From contig NZ_LT630003.1 in assembly GCF_900105615.1 (NCBI RefSeq), forward strand, positions 2,480,001 to 2,544,000: a stretch of 64,000 nucleotides of DNA, read 5' to 3'. The notes beneath the pieces were generated by a model. The model saw nothing but the letters and a program-made list of their open reading frames with translations. It did no database searches and was not told the DNA's origin. Within the stretch, counting starts at the first letter, position 1. Each line of letters starts with the position of its first letter. Positions 32,402 to 40,587 of the stretch are shown piece by piece. A program made the position numbers and the translations under genes. The stretch comes from Lacrimispora sphenoides JCM 1415 (lineage in GTDB: Bacteria; Bacillota; Clostridia; Lachnospirales; Lachnospiraceae).

Positions 32402-33934
32402 ATGAGAAACGTACTGGAGTATCTTGAGCACTCTGCAAGCATCTATCCGGAGAAAATTGCTGCGGTGGATCAGGAGAATAGCTGCTCTTACAAGGAACTG
32501 TTATTACATGCAAAGCAGATCGGCAGCTTTCTTACCGGTTATGAATCACCTGGAAACCCTGTTGTGGTTTTTATGGATAAAAGCGTGGAGGCTCTTACAA
32601 CATTCATGGGCATTGTATATGCCGGATGCTTTTATGTACTGATAAACCCCGCACAGCCTGCTGTGCGGATCAGCCAGATTCTTAAGGTGCTGGAAGCAGA
32701 TTCTGTCATCACTTTGGGGGATTCCAGAGTCCTGCCGGAAGGCGTGGAATTTTCCGGTCATCTGTTTGATTACCATGAGATTGTAAAAAGCGAAATCAGG
32801 GAGGAGCCCCTAAAGCTTATCCGTGATCAGGCCCTGGATATCGATCCTCTGTACTGTAACTTTACCTCAGGCTCTACCGGCGTTCCTAAGGGGGTATTGG
32901 TCAGCCACCGGTCGGTGATTGATTTTATGGAATACTTCCCTTCCATGTTCGGCATAACCGGGGAGGACAAAATCGGGAATCAGGCCCCCTTTGACTTTGA
33001 TGTGTCTGTTAAGGATATATACTCCACCCTTAAAGTGGGAGCCACCATGGTCATTATCCCGAAAAAATTATTCTCCATTCCGACGGAGCTCCTTGACTTC
33101 TTATGCGAACACCAGGTAACGACCCTGATCTGGGCGGTTTCCGCCCTGTGTCTGATTCCCCAATTAAAGGGGTTCACCTATAAGGTTCCCTCCAGGGTTA
33201 GTAAGGTCTTATTCAGCGGTGAAGCAATGCCTGTTAAGCATTTAACAACCTGGCAGAAATACCTTCCTGATGCGAGATACGTAAACTTGTACGGACCTAC
33301 TGAAATCACATGCAACTGTACCTACTATCCTGTGGAACGGAAATTTGAAGCCCATGAAACCCTTCCCATAGGAAAGGCATTTCCCAATGAAAAGGTCTTC
33401 CTCCTGGATCAGGATGACAAACTAGTCACAGAAAAGGACCAGATTGGAGAGATTTGCGTATCCGGAACCGCTTTGGCCCTGGGATATTATAACAATCCTG
33501 AGCAGACAAAAAAGGCATTTATCCAAAATCCCCTTAACACTCACTGCCTGGAAACGATTTACCGGACCGGGGATCTGGCCTTCTATCATGAGAACGGGGA
33601 CCTTTGCTTTGCCGGACGAAAGGACTTTCAGATCAAGCACATGGGACACCGCATCGAACTGGAAGAGATCGAAGCCGTCATAAACAGCTTCCCTCTCATT
33701 CAGCGGGCATGCTGCGTCTTTGATGAGGAGAAAAACCGGATCCGGGCATTTTATGTTGGCGAGATGGAGGGAGGGGAAATTTCAGTACGGATGAGGGAAT
33801 CCCTTCCGGTTTATATGATTCCATCCGCGTTTTATTCCCTGCCGGAACTGCCGGTTACCGCCAACGGAAAAATAGACAGAAAAAAATTATTGGAAGTATG
33901 TAAAGGAAACAGCCATGAACGAGATAAGATTTGA
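32402..33934 (+). CDS. DltA-like amino acid adenylation enzyme
   Basis: 510 aa, stand-alone adenylating enzyme that should activate an amino acid with ATP and load it on the carrier protein at 35101. Core motifs: A3 FTSGSTGVPKG (154-164), A4 FDFDVSVKD (197-205), A5 NLYGPTE (295-301), A7 YRTGDLA (387-393), A8 GRKDFQIKHMGHRIELEEIE (405-424), A10 PVTANGKIDR with K490. Pocket residues read by alignment differ from DltA: D200 is kept (amino-group contact), K204 replaces the DltA Met, and the Cys before the A5-side GE motif that helps select D-Ala is Ser272. This suggests a different substrate, perhaps acidic. Its 3' end overlaps the decarboxylase start by 20 bp. Confidence 0.9.
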   Translation: MRNVLEYLEHSASIYPEKIAAVDQENSCSYKELLLHAKQIGSFLTGYESPGNPVVVFMDKSVEALTTFMGIVYAGCFYVLINPAQPAVRISQILKVLEADSVITLGDSRVLPEGVEFSGHLFDYHEIVKSEIREEPLKLIRDQALDIDPLYCNFTSGSTGVPKGVLVSHRSVIDFMEYFPSMFGITGEDKIGNQAPFDFDVSVKDIYSTLKVGATMVIIPKKLFSIPTELLDFLCEHQVTTLIWAVSALCLIPQLKGFTYKVPSRVSKVLFSGEAMPVKHLTTWQKYLPDARYVNLYGPTEITCNCTYYPVERKFEAHETLPIGKAFPNEKVFLLDQDDKLVTEKDQIGEICVSGTALALGYYNNPEQTKKAFIQNPLNTHCLETIYRTGDLAFYHENGDLCFAGRKDFQIKHMGHRIELEEIEAVINSFPLIQRACCVFDEEKNRIRAFYVGEMEGGEISVRMRESLPVYMIPSAFYSLPELPVTANGKIDRKKLLEVCKGNSHERDKI

Positions 33935-35087
33935 ATATGACATTCATGAGTACCAAACCCCATTCTACATTTTTGATACGGATATCCTGGCTGAACAGAT
34001 CAGAAAAATCAGGAGTGTCCTTGGAGAGGACGTGGAATTATGCTATGCCATGAAGGCCAATCCATTTGTAATTAAGGATTTAGAGGAAGTTGTGGATTCC
34101 TTTGAGGTTTGCTCTCCCGGCGAATTCGCCATCTGTGAAAGAGCCGGAATCAACATGGGGAAAGTTATTATGTCCGGTGTACATAAGAAGCCTGAGGACA
34201 TAGAATATGCGCTGAAACATTATGGAGATAAGATCATTTATACCGCCGAGTCCCTCTCCCACTGGCAGCTTCTTTCAGACTGCAGCGCAATGCTTCAAAC
34301 ACCCATTCGTGTCCTCCTCCGCCTTACTTCCGGGAATCAGTTCGGTATGGATGAAAGCCTGATCCGGCAAATCATTGAAGACGGCACCCATGAATTTATA
34401 ACCATTGAAGGGATCCAGTACTTTTCCGGAACCCAAAAGAAATCTATAGCAAAACTGGAAAATGAACTTCATATGCTGGACCAGTTCTGCCGGGAATTAA
34501 AGCAAGATTACAGCTTTCCTGTCAAACGGCTGGAGTATGGTCCCGGGCTTCCTGTCTGCTATTTTGAAGAAGAGAAAAATGAGGAAGATCAGATGTTAAA
34601 TGGTCTTGCAGAGTCTGTCAAGAATCTTACGTTCGGAGGCAGGGTCGCACTGGAGATGGGCAGATTTATCGCCGCCCCCTGTGGTTTCTACGTAACCAGC
34701 GTGGTGGATCGGAAAACAAACAAGGGAGAGCCTTACTGCATTGTTGACGGCGGTATCCACCAGCTAAATTATTACGGGCAAATGCTGGCCATGAAAAGAC
34801 CGCCTGTCCTTCATTTTAATCAACGGGAAGGAGAAAAAGAAGAATGGACGGTCTGCGGCTCTCTTTGCACGGTGAATGATGTGCTTGTTAAGAAATACCC
34901 TTTCAAAAACCTGCAGACCGGAGACCGGATCATATTCCAAAAAACCGGCGCTTATTCGGCAACAGAAGGCATGTCCCTATTTTTAAGCCGGGATTTACCG
35001 CAGATCCTTCTCTATTCTGCAAAAGAGAACTTCCGCATTGCAAGACCTCATATACAAACGAATGCTTTCAATTATTTTCAACTATAA
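33915..35087 (+). CDS. Fold-III PLP-dependent decarboxylase (DAPDC/BtrK-like)
   Basis: 390 aa, alanine-racemase-fold enzyme of the ornithine/diaminopimelate decarboxylase group. PLP lysine K47 in YAMKANP; phosphate-side EMGR (247-250); active-site CGSLC (C314, C318) followed by ND; Y347 in GAYSAT. The histidine that stacks on PLP in DAPDC/ODC is replaced in GIQYFSGTQ (F170), as I recall for some carrier-linked members. Known precedent: BtrK decarboxylates gamma-glutamyl bound to the carrier BtrI in butirosin synthesis. Between an adenylating enzyme and a carrier, this enzyme may either make the free amino acid substrate or act on the carrier-bound one. No such gene belongs to the classical dlt operon. 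Substrate unknown. Confidence 0.88.
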   Translation: MNEIRFEYDIHEYQTPFYIFDTDILAEQIRKIRSVLGEDVELCYAMKANPFVIKDLEEVVDSFEVCSPGEFAICERAGINMGKVIMSGVHKKPEDIEYALKHYGDKIIYTAESLSHWQLLSDCSAMLQTPIRVLLRLTSGNQFGMDESLIRQIIEDGTHEFITIEGIQYFSGTQKKSIAKLENELHMLDQFCRELKQDYSFPVKRLEYGPGLPVCYFEEEKNEEDQMLNGLAESVKNLTFGGRVALEMGRFIAAPCGFYVTSVVDRKTNKGEPYCIVDGGIHQLNYYGQMLAMKRPPVLHFNQREGEKEEWTVCGSLCTVNDVLVKKYPFKNLQTGDRIIFQKTGAYSATEGMSLFLSRDLPQILLYSAKENFRIARPHIQTNAFNYFQL

Positions 35088-35100
35088 AGGAGACAAAATC

Positions 35101-35328
35101 ATGGAACAATTATTAGAGATCTTAAACGATATTAACCCAGGCATTGATTATGAAATAGAAACAAGGCTCATTGACGGAGGGCTCTTAGACTCATTTTCCA
35201 TTCTCTCTCTCATCCCGGAGCTTGAAGATGCATTTGGCATTGAGATCACTCCCATAGACATGGTACCCGCTAATTTTAACTCTGCACAGGCAATTTGGGA
35301 TATGATCCATCGGCTAAAAGAGGAATAA
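35101..35328 (+). CDS. DltC-like acyl/aminoacyl carrier protein
   Basis: 75 aa from ATG 35101 (AAAGGAG upstream; frames opening earlier lie inside the decarboxylase gene). The phosphopantetheine attachment site is S31 in GGLLDSFSIL, and ELEDAFGIEITPIDM is the following helix typical of DltC. It needs a phosphopantetheinyl transferase, which is not in the window. It should receive the activated amino acid from the adenylation enzyme and present it to the MBOAT protein. It ends 3 bp before the MBOAT gene. Confidence 0.93.
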   Translation: MEQLLEILNDINPGIDYEIETRLIDGGLLDSFSILSLIPELEDAFGIEITPIDMVPANFNSAQAIWDMIHRLKEE

Positions 35329-35331
35329 AAG

Positions 35332-36915
35332 ATGGCCTACAATTCACTCCTGTACCTATTCATCTTTTTGCCGGTTGTATTGCTGGCCTACCAGCTTGCA
35401 CCCCAAAGCTTCCGTTATAAAATACTTCTTACCGCCAGTTATGTCTTTTTCCTGTCCTTTAGCGGAAAGCTGCTGGTATACCTGCTTTTTTCCACCCTTT
35501 CCATTCACCACATCGGTCTATGGCTTACTTCCTGTAAAAAGGACTTTCTATCGGCGGCTCACGCCCCTGAGAATAAAAAGGCAGAAAAAGCAGCCTATGA
35601 GACCAAACGCCGCAGGATCTTATGGCTTGGAATCGGCTTGCAGCTTAGTATTTTATTGATTTTAAAATACTCCGGCTTCTTTTTTGAAAACTTTAACCTG
35701 GTATTAAAAGCAGTCTCTTTCCCAAGGCTTCTGCCTGCCATGAAGTTTGCCCTGCCTATCGGTATCTCCTTTTACACCCTGCAGGCGGTCTCATATCTGA
35801 TCGATGTTTATTATGAAAAAATAGAGGCTGACGACAATCTAGGCAGACTGGCCTTGTATCTCTCCTTTTTTCCAACCCTGTTGGAAGGACCTGTCTGCCG
35901 CTACTCGCAGACTGCTAAGGCCCTTTGTCAGGGAAAACCTTTGGAATACAAGAACGTTACTTACGGCCTTCAGCGGATCATGTGGGGATTATTTAAAAAG
36001 CTTGTTATTGCAGACCGACTTAATCTGCTTGTGGAAACGATCTTCGATACCCCTAATCATTACGGCGGGATCATCGTTATCGCAGGTGCCGTTTTATATA
36101 CCTTTCAGCTATATGCAGATTTTTCCGGCTGTATTGACATGACCATTGGAACAGGAGAAATGTTTGGAGTAACCATTCCCGAAAACTTCCGTCAGCCCTT
36201 TTTCTCCAAAACCGCATCGGAATTCTGGAGACGCTGGCATATCACCCTTGGCACCTGGCTAAAGGATTATATCTTTTATCCCATATCCTTAACCAAATTC
36301 GTTAAGAATCTGGGAAAGAAATCACGGGCTAAATTCGGAAAGCATTATGGGCAGATTATCTCCTCTTCTGTCGCTCTGTTTGGCGTGTGGATCTTAAACG
36401 GTCTGTGGCACGGAACGGGCTGGAACTATATTTTCTTTGGAATGTATTATTTTGTCCTCATTCTCATGGAGAATCTGTTGGAGCCGGAGGTCCAAAGGAT
36501 TACAAGTACCTTAAGGATCAACAGGTCCTGCAGCTTGTACAGAAGTTTTCAGACAGTGAAGCTGCTTATCATTGTATTTACGGGAGAACTTTTCTTCCGG
36601 GCCAACAATCTGACCACCGGCGTGAATATGTTCCGGTCCATCTTCACCGGCTTCCACTGGTCTGCGGTCACTGACGGTTCACTCCTTAAGCTTGGTCTGT
36701 CTTTGCCGGATTTCATTGCGGTATTCTTTGGTTTTCTAGCGGTATATACCGTAGGTGTAATCCATGAACGGGGCATCTCAATCCGTGAAAGGATTTCCGG
36801 CTGGAATATGTTTGCCCGCTGGAGCTTTCTTTACGCCGCAATCCTCCTTGTCATTGTTTTGGGGGCCTACGGCGACGGATATATACCTGCAAAATTAATT
36901 TATGCCGGATTTTAA
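35332..36915 (+). CDS. DltB-like MBOAT acyltransferase
   Basis: 527 aa, about 11-12 membrane helices. MBOAT features: GISFYTLQAVSYLIDVYYEKI, YLSFFPTLLEGPVCRY, QLYADFSGCIDMTIGTGEMFG, FWRRWHITLGTWLKDYIFYP and the catalytic His in NGLWHGTGWNYIFFG. It should move the carrier-bound group across the membrane or hand it to the DltD-like partner. It is longer than DltB of Bacillus (about 400 aa), with extra C-terminal helices, and so is closer to AlgI-type proteins in size. Gene order A domain, decarboxylase, carrier, MBOAT, DltD-like supports the role. Confidence 0.93.
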   Translation: MAYNSLLYLFIFLPVVLLAYQLAPQSFRYKILLTASYVFFLSFSGKLLVYLLFSTLSIHHIGLWLTSCKKDFLSAAHAPENKKAEKAAYETKRRRILWLGIGLQLSILLILKYSGFFFENFNLVLKAVSFPRLLPAMKFALPIGISFYTLQAVSYLIDVYYEKIEADDNLGRLALYLSFFPTLLEGPVCRYSQTAKALCQGKPLEYKNVTYGLQRIMWGLFKKLVIADRLNLLVETIFDTPNHYGGIIVIAGAVLYTFQLYADFSGCIDMTIGTGEMFGVTIPENFRQPFFSKTASEFWRRWHITLGTWLKDYIFYPISLTKFVKNLGKKSRAKFGKHYGQIISSSVALFGVWILNGLWHGTGWNYIFFGMYYFVLILMENLLEPEVQRITSTLRINRSCSLYRSFQTVKLLIIVFTGELFFRANNLTTGVNMFRSIFTGFHWSAVTDGSLLKLGLSLPDFIAVFFGFLAVYTVGVIHERGISIRERISGWNMFARWSFLYAAILLVIVLGAYGDGYIPAKLIYAGF

Positions 36916-36926
36916 GAGGTGATGAG

Positions 36927-37892
36927 ATGAAGAGCAAAAACAGGATAAAAACAATTTCATTTTTAACCGGACTTTTTCTTTTATTGTACATTGCCTCCTA
37001 CCTGCTGATTCCATACAATAACATGGGAGACAGCCTGTATAAAAAGGCAAACGGCATCCTAAAGGAACCAAAAAACACCATAGACTATGTGGCGATCGGG
37101 GACAGCGAATGCAGTGCCAGCATTTCCCCCATGGAAATATGGAATGATTACGGCTATACAGGATATAACTGCGGCGTCCCAAGCCAGCAGCTTCAGGATA
37201 CTTACTATCTGCTGGAACGGGTGCTTAAAAACCAGCACCCAAAGGTTGTTTTTCTGGAAACCAATGCATTTTACCGGGATTTCAAATACATCAATACCCT
37301 TGAGACCTCCATTGAGGAAACAGTCAAAAAAATATTTCCCATTTACAAATACCATGACAATTGGAAATATTTTCATTTTTATATGCTGAAATCCTTAGGC
37401 CATAAGATAAGGCAGGAGCAAATTACGGTTTATAAGGGATATCAGTACAGCGCTATTGTGAATCCCTATAAACGTGGGCCTTATGTTACTGAAACAGACG
37501 ATATTTATGTGATCGACGAGCAGCCCTTATTATACTTAAACAAAATCGCAAGCCTGTGCAGGGATAAGGATATCAAACTGATCCTATACAGCGCACCGTC
37601 GCCAAAGTGCTGGTCCTACGCCAAGCACAATGCTGCCGCAGCTTTTGCCAACGAAAACCAGCTGACTTACATTGACTTAAATTTAGATATCGATACCCTG
37701 GGCATTGACTGGGCAAAAGATTCCCGCGATGACGGTGATCACTTAAACTACTTTGGAGCAAAAAAAGTGTCAGACTATATGGGGAAATATTTATCAGAGC
37801 ACACAGACTTAACCGACCACCGGAAGAATGATCTGTTTGCAGGCTGGAACAAAGAGTTTAAAAATTATCTCAAACTGACAGAACAGCATTAA
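36927..37892 (+). CDS. DltD-like SGNH-fold surface transferase
   Basis: 321 aa with one N-terminal anchor (about 9-28) and an extracytoplasmic SGNH/GDSL-type domain. GDSE (S60 as nucleophile in AIGDSECSASI), FLETNAFYRD, and the C-terminal DGDHLNYFG (D269, H272) give the Ser-Asp-His set. In dlt systems the equivalent protein completes transfer to teichoic acid. AGAGGTGATG precedes the ATG. It is the last gene of the operon, closed by the terminator at 37898. Confidence 0.85.
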   Translation: MKSKNRIKTISFLTGLFLLLYIASYLLIPYNNMGDSLYKKANGILKEPKNTIDYVAIGDSECSASISPMEIWNDYGYTGYNCGVPSQQLQDTYYLLERVLKNQHPKVVFLETNAFYRDFKYINTLETSIEETVKKIFPIYKYHDNWKYFHFYMLKSLGHKIRQEQITVYKGYQYSAIVNPYKRGPYVTETDDIYVIDEQPLLYLNKIASLCRDKDIKLILYSAPSPKCWSYAKHNAAAAFANENQLTYIDLNLDIDTLGIDWAKDSRDDGDHLNYFGAKKVSDYMGKYLSEHTDLTDHRKNDLFAGWNKEFKNYLKLTEQH

Positions 37893-37897
37893 CATTT

Positions 37898-37944
37898 AAA
37901 GAGCATTGGACAGCTGGAATACAGACTGTTTCCAATGCTCTTTT
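37898..37944. terminator. Bidirectional terminator
   Basis: Stem AAAGAGCATTGGA / TCCAATGCTCTTT with a 20-nt loop and T/A runs on both sides, between the convergent DltD-like (plus) and aminotransferase (minus) genes. Confidence 0.85.
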
Positions 37945-37948
37945 GTCA

Positions 37949-39169
37949 CTATTTTTGTATGTAATAGGACATGAAATCCGCCAGCTTTTCACATGCCACT
38001 TTTAACTGGCTTAGCTCCGGAAGGTAAACGACCCGGAAATGATCCGGTTTTTCCCAGTGGAACCCGCCTCCATGAGTCAGCAGAATCTTCTTATCCTTTA
38101 AAAAGTCTAATACAAACTTTTCATCATCATAGATGTTACATTTACTGGTATTGATTTTAGGAAACATGTAAAAGGCTGCTTTTGGTTTTATGACGGAAAT
38201 TCCCGGAATCTCATTTAACGCCCGGCAGGTGTATTCTCTCTGTTCGTATATTCTTCCACCCGGTATCATCAATTGCTTTGTTTCCTCTTCCATTTCCAGT
38301 GCAGCCTCGATTACGGACTGGGCCGGAACATTGGAGCAAAGCCTCATGGAGGACAATAAGTTTATCCCTTCCACATAGCCTTTTGCAAAGGATTTATCGC
38401 CGCAAAGGCTCATCCAGCCGCAGCGGTATCCTGCAATTAAATGGGACTTCGATAGGCCATTGAATGTGATGGTCAAAAGATCCGGTGCCAGAGAGGCAAT
38501 GGATACATGTTCCAGGCCGTCAAAAACAAGCCTGTCATAAATTTCATCTGCAAAGATGATCAGCCCATGTTTCCGGCATACTTCCACAATCTCCTCAAGG
38601 ACTTCCCTGGGATACAGGGTACCGGTAGGATTGTTGGGGTTGATGATGACAATCCCCTTGGTTCTGCTTGTAATTTTACTTTTGATATCGTTGATATCCG
38701 GGTACCACTCCGCCTCTTCGTCGCACATGTAATGGACAGCGGTTCCTCCCGAAAGGGTTACGGACGCGGTCCATAAAGGATAGTCTGGAGAAGGGACCAG
38801 AATCTCATCCCCGCTGTTTAACAGCCCCTGCATGGCTAGGGTGATCAGCTCGCTTACGCCGTTTCCCGTGTATACATCATCCACAGTGACCTGTTCGATC
38901 CCTTTTTTCTGACAGTATTTTACGATGGCCTTTCTGGCTGATAATAGACCCTTGGAATCCGAGTAGCCTTCCGTATGGGACAGGTTTTCGTTCATTAACC
39001 GAAGCAGTTCCTCCGGCGCACGAAAACCAAAGGGAGCCGGATTTCCAATATTTAATTTTAATATATCAACTCCCTGATCGATCATCCGGTTTGCTTCATC
39101 CATGACCGGGCCTCTGATATCATAACACACATGATCCAGCTTACTGGATTTTTCAAAATTTCTCATCAT
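37949..39169 (-). CDS. PLP-dependent aminotransferase, probable alanine transaminase (AlaA/AlaT type)
   Basis: 406 aa, fold-I class I/II aminotransferase. Motifs: LNIGNPAPFGFRAPEE, TGNGVSELI, NPNNPTGTLYP, DEIYDRLVFDG and the PLP lysine in FNGLSKSHLIAGYRCGW, C-terminal FRVVYLP. The sequence pattern is that of AlaA/AlaT, which makes alanine from pyruvate and glutamate. A T-box with an apparent Ala (GCA) specifier precedes it, which fits alanine synthesis under control of uncharged tRNA-Ala. ATG 39169 follows AGAGGAGAG. Assignment to alanine rests on both lines of evidence; a broader substrate range is possible. Confidence 0.85.
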   Translation of the reverse strand: MMRNFEKSSKLDHVCYDIRGPVMDEANRMIDQGVDILKLNIGNPAPFGFRAPEELLRLMNENLSHTEGYSDSKGLLSARKAIVKYCQKKGIEQVTVDDVYTGNGVSELITLAMQGLLNSGDEILVPSPDYPLWTASVTLSGGTAVHYMCDEEAEWYPDINDIKSKITSRTKGIVIINPNNPTGTLYPREVLEEIVEVCRKHGLIIFADEIYDRLVFDGLEHVSIASLAPDLLTITFNGLSKSHLIAGYRCGWMSLCGDKSFAKGYVEGINLLSSMRLCSNVPAQSVIEAALEMEEETKQLMIPGGRIYEQREYTCRALNEIPGISVIKPKAAFYMFPKINTSKCNIYDDEKFVLDFLKDKKILLTHGGGFHWEKPDHFRVVYLPELSQLKVACEKLADFMSYYIQK

Positions 39170-39212
39170 TGCTCTCCTCTTTCTATGTAATTTAATAAGT
39201 GAAGGTAATAAA

Positions 39213-39470
39213 AAAACGCCCTAAACGTCGAAACGTTTAGGGCGAATGTACAATCCGTGTTACCACCTAAATTCAGAGAAATCTCTGCACTCTCTACGAT
39301 ACTATCATATCGTGCCCCTGTAACGTGGGAATACGTTGAAGCCTACTAAACCATCTCCCTGGAATCAGGGAAACCATTTTTCGGTTCAAAGCTCCGAGAC
39401 TGCTTCGATATACTAAAATAAAGATTCGCACCAACCATCTTCTCTCTGAAATTTATTGTATATGTACTAT
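39213..39470 (-). promoter_or_regulatory. T-box leader, probable Ala specifier
   Basis: On the minus strand the leader has the stem I region AGAGAGAAGAUGGUUGGUG (from about 39443), the specifier side GAA-GCA-GUCUCGGAGC (about 39406-39391), the T-box sequence AGGUGGUAACACGG (39270-39257) and a terminator stem CGCCCTAAACG / CGTTTAGGGCG (39244-39217) with a T-run. The codon read in the specifier loop is GCA (alanine). The UGGU bulge in the T-box matches a tRNA with A at the discriminator position, as tRNA-Ala has. Uncharged tRNA should turn on the downstream aminotransferase. Confidence 0.9.
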
Positions 39471-39501
39471 TTCTCTTCATTGCCTTTTCACTATTTCCGC
39501 A

Positions 39502-39530
39502 ATAATAACACAGGCAGGAGGAATTGTCAA
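39502..39530 (-). promoter_or_regulatory. Promoter of the T-box leader
   Basis: Minus strand TTGACA (39530-39525), 17-bp spacer, TATTAT (39507-39502). Start predicted near 39495, just ahead of stem I of the T-box. Confidence 0.75.
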
Positions 39531-39567
39531 TTACTAAAAATAATTTATCTCCACAGATAACCCGGTC

Positions 39568-40557
39568 TTAAATTTCCTCATCTGCCGGGAAGCGGATTCC
39601 TCCCTTATGTCTTGCAGTTGTCTGGATTTCGCTTACAAGCAGGGTGTGGTCCAGAAGCTGATAGCACCTTTCCAGATCATTGCCGCAGATCATATCCTGA
39701 AATTCCATAAATTCATTCACCATGCGGTGATCAAAATCATCTTCATTTACAAGGGATTTAGTCTCATCATTCATGATGATTTCAAAGCCTCTGCAGATGC
39801 TGGCAGGCGTATCCTGACGGATGACCCCCTTCTCTCCCTGGATATAATTAGCGATAGGAGCCTTGCAGTCCTTTGCTCCAACGCATGTACATTTAAAAGT
39901 GCCGTAGTCCAAAATTAAAATTCCAGAGGTATCAATCCCTCTCTCCACATTGGGGAAATATTCCACCTTAAGCGGCCTTCCGAATAATCCTGCAACGTAA
40001 TGGATGTTATAGATATTGATATCCATGAGCGCACCGCCGGAACAATTGGGATCAAAGGCAGGCAGAATGCGGCCCTCTTTGAAGCTGTCATATCTACTGG
40101 AATACTGGGAATAGTTGAACTGAACGATTTTGATGTTTCCCAGGGTTGGCAGAAGCTCTTTTATCCTTTTATAATTCGGCAGATACAGGGTAGTAACAGC
40201 TTCAAATAAAAACAGATTTTTCTCTCTTGCCAGCCCGCTTAATATCTGGGCTTCTTTAAAGGTTGTGGTAAAGGGCTTTTCTACAATCACATGCTTTCCT
40301 GCCTCCAGTGCCTCTTTCGTAAACTGGAAGTGCAAATGGTTAGGCAGAGCTACATAAACCGTATCCACATCACTGTTTAAGAAGTCCTGATAATCTGTAA
40401 AAGTATGTTTTATGTTATATTTTTCACCAAGTTCTCTTCCCACTGCTTCACTTCTTTTCGTACAGCAAATGGCCGCAAGCTCTACCTTATCCAAATAATG
40501 AACGATTGGCAGAAACTCCTTTACAATCTTTCCTGATCCAACGATACCTAATTTCAT
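39568..40557 (-). CDS. Gfo/Idh/MocA family oxidoreductase
   Basis: 329 aa. N-terminal Rossmann domain (GIVGSGKIVKEFLP near residue 4, VYVALPNHLHFQFTKEALEAGKHVIVEKP about 69-97 with the family EKP lysine) and a C-terminal substrate domain with GGALMDINIYNIHYVAGLFG. NAD(P)-dependent oxidation or reduction of a sugar, inositol or related compound; substrate not deducible. AGAGGAGAT precedes the ATG. It is the gene upstream of the T-box promoter, with no sugar genes close by. Confidence 0.9.
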   Translation of the reverse strand: MKLGIVGSGKIVKEFLPIVHYLDKVELAAICCTKRSEAVGRELGEKYNIKHTFTDYQDFLNSDVDTVYVALPNHLHFQFTKEALEAGKHVIVEKPFTTTFKEAQILSGLAREKNLFLFEAVTTLYLPNYKRIKELLPTLGNIKIVQFNYSQYSSRYDSFKEGRILPAFDPNCSGGALMDINIYNIHYVAGLFGRPLKVEYFPNVERGIDTSGILILDYGTFKCTCVGAKDCKAPIANYIQGEKGVIRQDTPASICRGFEIIMNDETKSLVNEDDFDHRMVNEFMEFQDMICGNDLERCYQLLDHTLLVSEIQTTARHKGGIRFPADEEI

Positions 40558-40587
40558 CCTTATCTCCTCTCAAGTACATCTTAGTAG

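Noticed and set aside
31909-32442. 177-codon minus-strand frame opposite the kinase
   Set aside because: Composition follows the kinase codons in reverse; it has no recognisable motif.
32402-37892. Siderophore or peptide NRPS cluster
   Set aside because: There is no condensation or thioesterase domain; the carrier is stand-alone and followed by MBOAT and DltD-like genes, which points to an envelope polymer.
39217-39244. Simple terminator between the oxidoreductase and the aminotransferase
   Set aside because: The hairpin is the terminator half of a full T-box leader for the downstream gene, not the end of an upstream transcript.
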